Source: a virus
Direction: 5' to 3' (one strand)
DNA length: 63,987 nt
IMG/VR virus record: IMGVR_UViG_3300032093_010543
Span: 1 to 63,987 of that record
Position numbers and translations under genes: made by a program. Under the pieces are notes generated by a model. It saw only the letters and a list, made by a program, of their open reading frames with translations, did not search any database and had not been told where the DNA came from. Shown piece by piece: positions 62,101 to 63,987 of this stretch (the first letter of the stretch is position 1; each line of letters opens with the position of its first letter).

Positions 62101-63429
62101 ATATATAATACTGGAAATGACAATACTGGAGTGGGTTACAATACTCAAAATAATGGAGGAACTGCATATGCAAATAGTTCCTTAGGAAGTAAAACATTAG
62201 AGTCCAACATAGCAGGTTTTCATAATGTTGCTATGGGATATAGAGCATTAGCAAAAAATTTGACTGGTTTTAAAAATACTGGTTTAGGTTCTCGTTCAAT
62301 AGAAAATAATACTTATGGTCATAATAATATTGGAATTGGTTATCAATCTCTATATAACAATAACACAGGATATCAAAACATTGCAATAGGTACTTGTAGT
62401 TTACTAAATAATACATACGGTCAATTTAATATTGCTCAAGGATATAGAGCCATGTATAATAACACGTATGGATGTTTTAACGTTGCAATTGGTAGATGTG
62501 TACTTGAAAATAATACAACCGCAAATGAAAACATTGCTATCGGTAGAAAACCTTTATTCTCAAACACTACAGGTACTCAAAACATCGCTTTAGGTAGAAA
62601 CGCACTTATCTGTAACTCAACAGGAAATTACAACATTGCAATGGGTAGAACTGCACTATATGAAAATACAACTGGTGTAGGAAACGTTTCAATTGGTATT
62701 CGAACAATGGCATATAACAAATCAGGATCTTGTAATGTTGTTTTAGGTTATAGAGCAAATTATAATGGTTATCAGTCGTGTTTTAATGTGTTTATAGGTA
62801 CTAAAGCAGGTTGTAATCATTCTTGTTATTGTACTAATGCTAATGTTGCAATAGGATTTCAAGCTTTATTCTCAAGTGTTGCAACTTCAGAAAACGTTGC
62901 TATTGGTACTGAAACATTATATGGTAATACTTCGGGTGGTGTAAACGTTGCAATAGGGGAAAGATCTCAAAGAAATTTAACTACAGGTCAAAGAAACGTA
63001 AGTGTTGGTTCGCGAGCCATGTATTATGCAACCACAACTAGATATAGTATTGGTGTAGGTGCTTGGGCGGGGTCTAAATTAACTACAGGTTATGATAATA
63101 TTGCAATCGGTAGATGTGCATCTTATAATCAACCAACAACATCTAAGAATAATATTGCCATAGGTAGAGAAGCAAACTGTGCAACAACTTATCAAGGTGA
63201 TAATAATATATTTTTGGGTTACAGAACTGGTATGCCGACTGGTAACTACACCGCTTCAGTTGCGATAGGTGGTTATACAGACATACAAGCTAGTAATTAT
63301 ATACACTTTGGTTCTGCAGTAGGAGGATTCAATTTGGGGGTTGTTAGTTCAGGTATTGGATGTACGGTTAGTGATATTTGGCCTGTTTATATCAATGGAG
63401 TGTTGAGAAAAATAATGTTATCTTGTTAA
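50155..63429 (+). CDS. Giant collagen-like tail fibre with YadA-head-like C-terminus
   Basis: 4,424 residues from one uninterrupted frame (one fifth of the window). Residues 1-266: a beta-rich attachment domain. Residues 267-3330: about 1,021 Gly-X-Y triplets, X almost always Thr and Y Asn, Ser or Asp, with no Pro. Three GLSGVNG variants (near 51190, 51980, 53195) are the main interruptions of the pattern, though Gly periodicity is kept. Residues about 3386-4372: about 57 beta-roll repeats of 17-24 residues with the core N-x-A/G-I-G, then S-L-x-x-N-T-T-G, like YadA-head or hep_Hag repeats, many with Cys. The last 45 residues are a small end domain without an S74 chaperone signature. Trimeric assembly is expected from both repeat types. 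No TATTTAT directly precedes it; it may share the 49117 transcript. Confidence 0.9.
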   Translation: MANPYKNPQTPLLSVGTFSVQPSQTFGTNFSIYGVGGYVEVYELQDLIYTIPSGSQGDIEFSGNTIPIQFQKGSGSVFSPDVLTLNSDNISSGRRRLGMLAYVYSTQEIFQYNIPNYTTLWNNALASSGPGGPTVVQSKFGTTVKSNSVAGKALISAWTGSTIQGHSGGTANSNWRLLDTGGCCITGFTYNNDNSFTIYDDNGGVFTASFDVVTGLTVSGGTLIVNGVNITGDTYTTGGTYFSASSTIDLYDNQGGIISITGVTATGAAGSSGTSGSSGTSGTNGSSGTNGTSGTNGTNGSSGTNGTSGTNGTDGTSGTNGTDGTSGTNGTDGTSGTNGSNGTSGLSGVNGTSGTNGTSGTNGTNGTSGTNGTDGSSGTNGTDGSSGTNGTNGTNGTDGSSGTNGTDGSSGTNGTSGTNGTSGTNGTSGTNGTNGTSGTNGTNGTSGTNGTNGTSGTNGTSGTNGTNGTSGTNGTSGTNGTNGTSGTNGTNGSSGTNGTSGTNGTNGTSGTNGTNGTSGTNGTSGTNGTNGTSGTNGTSGTNGTSGTNGTNGTSGTNGTNGTNGSSGTNGTSGTNGTNGTSGTNGTNGTSATNGTSGTNGSSGTNGTSGLSGVNGTSGTNGTSGTNGTNGTSGTNGTSATNGTSGTNGTSGTNGTSGTNGTNGTSGTNGTSGTNGTSGTNGTNGTNGTSGTNGTNGTSGTNGTNGTSGTNGTSGTNGTNGTSGTNGTNGTSGTNGTSGTNGTNGTSGTNGTSGTNGTNGTSGTNGTNGTSGTNGTSGTNGTNGTNGTSGTNGTNGTSGTNGTNGSSGTNGTNGTSGTNGTNGTSGTNGTNGTSGTNGTSGTNGTNGTSGTNGTDGTSGTNGTSGTNGTNGTSGTNGTNGTSGTNGTSGTNGTNGTSGTNGTDGSSGTNGTNGTSGTNGTSGTNGTNGTSGTNGTSGTNGTSGTDGTSGTNGTSGTNGTSGTNGTNGTNGTSGTNGTSGTNGTNGTSGTNGTNGTNGTSGTNGTSGTNGTNGTSGLSGVNGTSGTNGTNGTSGTNGTSGTNGTNGTSGTNGTNGTSGTNGSSGTNGTNGTSGTNGTSGTNGTNGTSGTNGTNGTSGTNGTSGTNGTNGSSGTNGTNGTSGTNGTNGTNGTNGTSGTNGTSGTNGTSGTNGTNGTSGTNGTSGTDGTNGTNGTSGTNGTNGTSGTNGTSGTNGTSGTNGTNGTNGTSGTNGSSGTNGTNGTNGSSGTNGTNGTDGTSGTNGTSGTNGTNGTSGTNGTNGTSGTNGTSGTNGTNGSSGTNGTSGTNGTNGTSGTDGTNGTNGSSGTNGTNGTNGTSGTNGTNGTSGTNGTSGTNGTNGSSGTNGTNGTSGTNGTSGTNGTSGTNGTNGTSGTNGTSGTNGTSGTNGTNGTNGTSGTDGSSGTNGTNGTSGTNGTNGTSGTNGTNGTSGTNGTSGTNGTNGTSGTNGTNGTSGTNGTNGTSGTNGTSGTNGTNGTSGTNGTSGTNGTSGTNGTSGTNGTNGTSGTNGTNGTSGTNGTSGTNGTNGTSGTNGTSGTNGTNGTSGTNGTNGTNGTSGTNGTSGTNGTNGTSGTNGTNGTSGTDGSSGTNGTNGTSGTNGTNGTSGTNGTSGTNGTNGTSGTNGTSGTNGTNGTSGTNGTNGTSGTNGTNGTNGTSGTNGTNGSSGTNGTSGTNGTNGSSGTNGTSGTNGTNGTNGTSGTNGTDGTSGTNGTNGTSGTNGTSGTNGTNGTSGTNGTNGSSGTNGTNGTSGTNGTSGTNGTNGTDGTSGTNGTNGTSGTNGTNGTSGTNGTSGTNGSSGTNGTNGTSGTNGTNGTSGTDGTSGTNGTNGTSGTNGTSGTNGTNGSSGTNGTNGTNGTSGTNGTNGTSGTNGTSGTNGTNGTSGTNGTNGTSGTNGTSGTNGTNGTSGTNGTSGTNGTSGTNGTSGTNGTNGTSGTNGTSGTNGTSGTNGTNGTSGTNGTSGTNGTSGTNGTNGTSGTNGTSGTNGTSGTNGTSGTNGTSGTNGTNGTSGTNGTNGTSGTNGTSGTNGTNGTSGTNGTNGTSGTNGTSGTNGTNGTSGTNGTNGTSGTNGTNGTNGTSGTNGTSGTNGTNGTSGTNGTSGTNGTNGTSGTNGTNGTNGTSGTNGTSGTNGTNGTSGTNGTNGTSGTNGTSGTNGTSGTNGTNGTSGTNGTSGTNGTSGTNGTNGTSGTNGTSGTNGTNGTSGTNGTSGTNGTSGTNGTNGSSGTNGTSGTNGTNGTSGTNGTNGTNGTSGTNGTNGTSGTNGSSGTNGTNGTSGTNGTSGTNGTNGTSGTNGTSGTNGTNGTSGTNGTSGTNGTNGTNGTSGTNGTNGTSGTNGTNGTSGTNGTSGTNGTNGTSGTNGTNGTSGTNGTSGTNGTNGTSGTNGTSGTNGTNGSSGTNGTSGTNGTNGTSGTNGTSGTNGTSGTNGTSGTNGTNGTSGTNGTSGTNGTSGTNGTSGTNGTSGTNGTNGTSGTNGTSGTNGTNGTSGTNGTSGTNGTNGTSGTNGTNGTNGTSGTNGTSGTNGTNGTSGTNGTNGTSGTNGTNGTSGTNGTSGTNGTNGTSGTNGTNGTSGTNGTNGTSGTNGTNGTSGTNGTSGTNGTNGTSGTNGTNGTSGTNGTNGTSGTNGTNGTSGTNGTSGTNGTNGTSGTNGTNGTSGTNGTNGTNGTSGTNGTSGTNGTSGTNGTNGSSGTNGTSGTNGTNGTSGTNGTSGTNGTNGTSGTNGTSGTNGTNGTSGTNGTSGTNGTSGTNGTNGTSGTNGTNGTSGTNGTSGTNGTNGTSGTNGTSGTNGTSGTNGTNGTSGTNGTSGTNGTSGTNGTNGTSGTNGTSGTNGTSGTNGTNGTSGTNGTSGTNGTNGSSGTNGTSGTNGTNGTNGTSGTNGSSGTNGTSGTNGTNGTSGTNGSSGTNGTSGTNGTNGSSGTNGTSGTNGTNGTSGTNGTSGTNGTSGTNGTNGTSGTNGSSGTNGTNGSSGTNGTSGTNGTSGTNGTNGTSGTNGTSGTNGSSGTNGTSGTNGTSGTNGTSGTNGTSGTNGTNGTSGTNGTSGTNGTNGSSGTNGTSGTNGTSGTNGTNGTNGSSGTNGTNGTSGTNGTSGTNGSSGTNGTSGTNGTNGSSGTNGTSGTNGTNGSSGTNGTSGTNGTNGSSGTNGTSGTNGTNGSSGTNGTSGTNGTSGTNGTNGSSGTNGTSGTNGTNGSSGTNGTSGTNGTNGTSGTNGTSGTNGTSGTNGTNGSSGTNGTSGTNGTSGTNGTNGSSGTNGTSGTNGTNGSSGTNGTNGSSGTNGTSGTNGTSGTNGTNGSSGTNGTSGTNGTNGSSGTNGTNGSSGTNGTSGTNGTSGTNGTSGTNGTNGTSGVSPTVPGANNEVLTSDGAGGIVAESLLTFDGTITSPYLNINSVKVGRGNNNVATNISIGCTVAFANTATGPLNIAIGGFSLKCNTTGCRNVGIGPNSLYTNTSGNRNIGIGYRSLLLNSNGAENVAIGGQSTLSSNTSGSNNVGIGSYALRYTTTGNYNFAIGSRVLNCNTTGSCNIGIGRLSLYCNTTGCHNTAFGFCSLRSNTTGSQNNAMGQYALRSNTTGSQNNAFGRNALRSNVSGVNNVAIGDGTLFNNTIGSGNLAVGYRSMSSNINGGNNTAIGRYSLQSNTQGTYNNAIGLSSLRNNTLGCHNTAIGRYSLLNNNTGNFNTAIGQYALRNNTSGLHNIAIGCQSLRYNTTGCDNVSFGRDALRFSTTGSNNIGIGRETLYAFGAKYDNVAIGYRSLKCVTTGCCNIAIGRRASYNNTTGNNNVSIGSGVLFQNTTGCQNIGIGISNLDNNTTGYQNISIGASASLANTTGSRNLSIGYRALFSNVGGCYNIAIGHFSLYCSNTLSHEIAIGSEAMRYRAPFNLPGPANIAIGLFALRGCNYTYKQCGYGNIAIGGCSQRYNSTGHYNIGIGSNTLTLNKTGRQNVAIGANALRNTTAYNPSVAVGFLALCTQTTGYNNTAVGTRALQSNSTGIRNTAVGHFALIYNTGNDNTGVGYNTQNNGGTAYANSSLGSKTLESNIAGFHNVAMGYRALAKNLTGFKNTGLGSRSIENNTYGHNNIGIGYQSLYNNNTGYQNIAIGTCSLLNNTYGQFNIAQGYRAMYNNTYGCFNVAIGRCVLENNTTANENIAIGRKPLFSNTTGTQNIALGRNALICNSTGNYNIAMGRTALYENTTGVGNVSIGIRTMAYNKSGSCNVVLGYRANYNGYQSCFNVFIGTKAGCNHSCYCTNANVAIGFQALFSSVATSENVAIGTETLYGNTSGGVNVAIGERSQRNLTTGQRNVSVGSRAMYYATTTRYSIGVGAWAGSKLTTGYDNIAIGRCASYNQPTTSKNNIAIGREANCATTYQGDNNIFLGYRTGMPTGNYTASVAIGGYTDIQASNYIHFGSAVGGFNLGVVSSGIGCTVSDIWPVYINGVLRKIMLSC
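57701..58050 (+). repeat. 126-bp tandem duplication within the fibre repeat
   Basis: The same 126-bp sequence (42 codons) begins at 57701, 57827 and 57953, the last copy being incomplete. A similar 135-bp then 126-bp spaced block follows between 58241 and about 58600. Near-identity at synonymous sites means recent duplication. Confidence 0.75.
59461..59589 (+). repeat. 45-bp tandem repeat within the fibre gene
   Basis: The block starting ggatcttcaggtacaaatgg begins at 59476, 59521 and 59566, period 45 bp (15 codons), the third copy diverging after 24 bases. Confidence 0.8.
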
Positions 63430-63475
63430 AAAACATAGACATTTTTATTAACTATAGTATTTTTTAAAATAAAAA

Positions 63476-63987
63476 ATGGTACAAAAAATATTTTATAACA
63501 CATCACTCCCAAGAGCAGGGTCTACATTACTTCAAAACATTTTGATGCAAAATCCTGAATTTTATTCAACACCAACTTCTGGCCTTGCTGATTTATTGAT
63601 GACTGCAAGGAGTGTTTATTCAACAGGAGACGCATTTAGAGCTCAAGATCCTGAGGAAATGAAAAATGGAATGAAAAATTTCTATAAACAAGGTTTGTAT
63701 GGGTTTTATAATGCAATTACAAATAGACCGTATGTTTTTGAAAAAAGTAGGGCTTGGATCGGTAATTATGGATTTTTGGAGTTTTTTGAAGAAGATATCA
63801 AAATGGTTTGTATGGTTAGAGACTTACGTTCTATTTTTTCATCAATGGAAAAAAACTTTAGAAAAAATCAACACAAAGATCCTATGATTGTCAATGGAGT
63901 TGAATTGAAAAATATGACAACAGTTGCAAGAATTGATCACTTCTCAACAACTCCACCTGTTGGTCCGTCAATTGAATGGTTATTTGA
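63476..63987 (+). CDS. Sulfotransferase-family protein (3' end outside window)
   Basis: 170 codons visible from ATG 63476 with no stop before the edge. NTSLPRAGSTLLQNILMQNP is the 5'-phosphosulfate-binding loop and MVCMVRDLRSIFSSMEKNFR the 3'-phosphate site of PAPS-dependent sulfotransferases. Family reaction: transfer of a sulfo group from PAPS to a hydroxyl on carbohydrate or tyrosine. It follows the giant fibre gene by 46 bases with no terminator between, so it may be co-transcribed. The acceptor could be virion glycans or host surface sugars; this is inference. No PAPS synthesis genes are in the window. Confidence 0.85.
   Translation, partial: MVQKIFYNTSLPRAGSTLLQNILMQNPEFYSTPTSGLADLLMTARSVYSTGDAFRAQDPEEMKNGMKNFYKQGLYGFYNAITNRPYVFEKSRAWIGNYGFLEFFEEDIKMVCMVRDLRSIFSSMEKNFRKNQHKDPMIVNGVELKNMTTVARIDHFSTTPPVGPSIEWLF

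Overview
The window looks like part of the genome of a large T4-like (myovirus-type) phage of a Bacteroidota host, not a bacterial chromosome. Phage identity rests on a T4-style head module: large terminase, portal, prohead protease, acidic scaffold and gp23-type major capsid. A gp5-like baseplate protein, a gp55-like late sigma factor and giant tail-fibre genes support it. Host assignment rests on four observations. The DNA is AT-rich with almost no Shine-Dalgarno sequences. Promoters of the Bacteroidota form TTG-N19/20-TAnnTTTG occur. DnaK has Bacteroidota-like features, including an EEVK tail. The encoded bS21 resembles Bacteroidota bS21.

Layout. 1-4031: divergent chaperone genes, a ClpC-type unfoldase without its N domain (partial, minus) and DnaK (plus), separated by a perfect 9-bp inverted repeat and a host-type promoter. 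4110-18347: mostly plus-strand head module with terminase, portal, protease, scaffold and capsid, plus a small antisense gene for ribosomal protein bS21. 18394-27267: small genes, baseplate and structural proteins, and a late sigma factor, mostly on the minus strand. 27267-44013: a tightly packed minus-strand run of 21 genes that reads as one operon. It holds about 11 glycosyltransferases, a nucleotide-sugar set (GalE, Gmd, fucose-synthase-like reductase, a ColD-type dehydratase with His in place of the PLP lysine, another SDR), PhoH, dUTPase and a 3'-5' exonuclease. 44118-46768: five small late genes, one a stand-alone WYL-like domain. 46822-63429: three adhesion or fibre genes. The last encodes a 4,424-residue protein with about 1,021 uninterrupted Gly-X-Y triplets (almost all Gly-Thr-Asn or Gly-Thr-Ser), then about 57 beta-roll repeats. 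63476-end: a sulfotransferase, cut by the window edge.

Two themes tie the window together. First, gene expression: a TATTTAT motif sits 4-34 nt upstream of the start codon of most head and tail transcription units. It is the reverse complement of the T4 late-promoter core. The late sigma factor and the bS21 suggest the phage controls both late transcription and SD-independent translation. Second, glycobiology: the nucleotide-sugar genes fit synthesis of GDP-colitose and/or GDP-fucose, the glycosyltransferases are numerous, and the giant fibre is a dense array of Thr, Ser and Asn-Gly-Thr/Ser sequons with a sulfotransferase next to it. A glycosylated, perhaps sulfated, collagen-like fibre is my leading hypothesis for an undescribed system here. 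It is inference and not shown by the sequence alone.

No tRNA genes, CRISPR arrays or insertion sequences were recognised by eye, and no gene-free stretch exceeds 300 bases.
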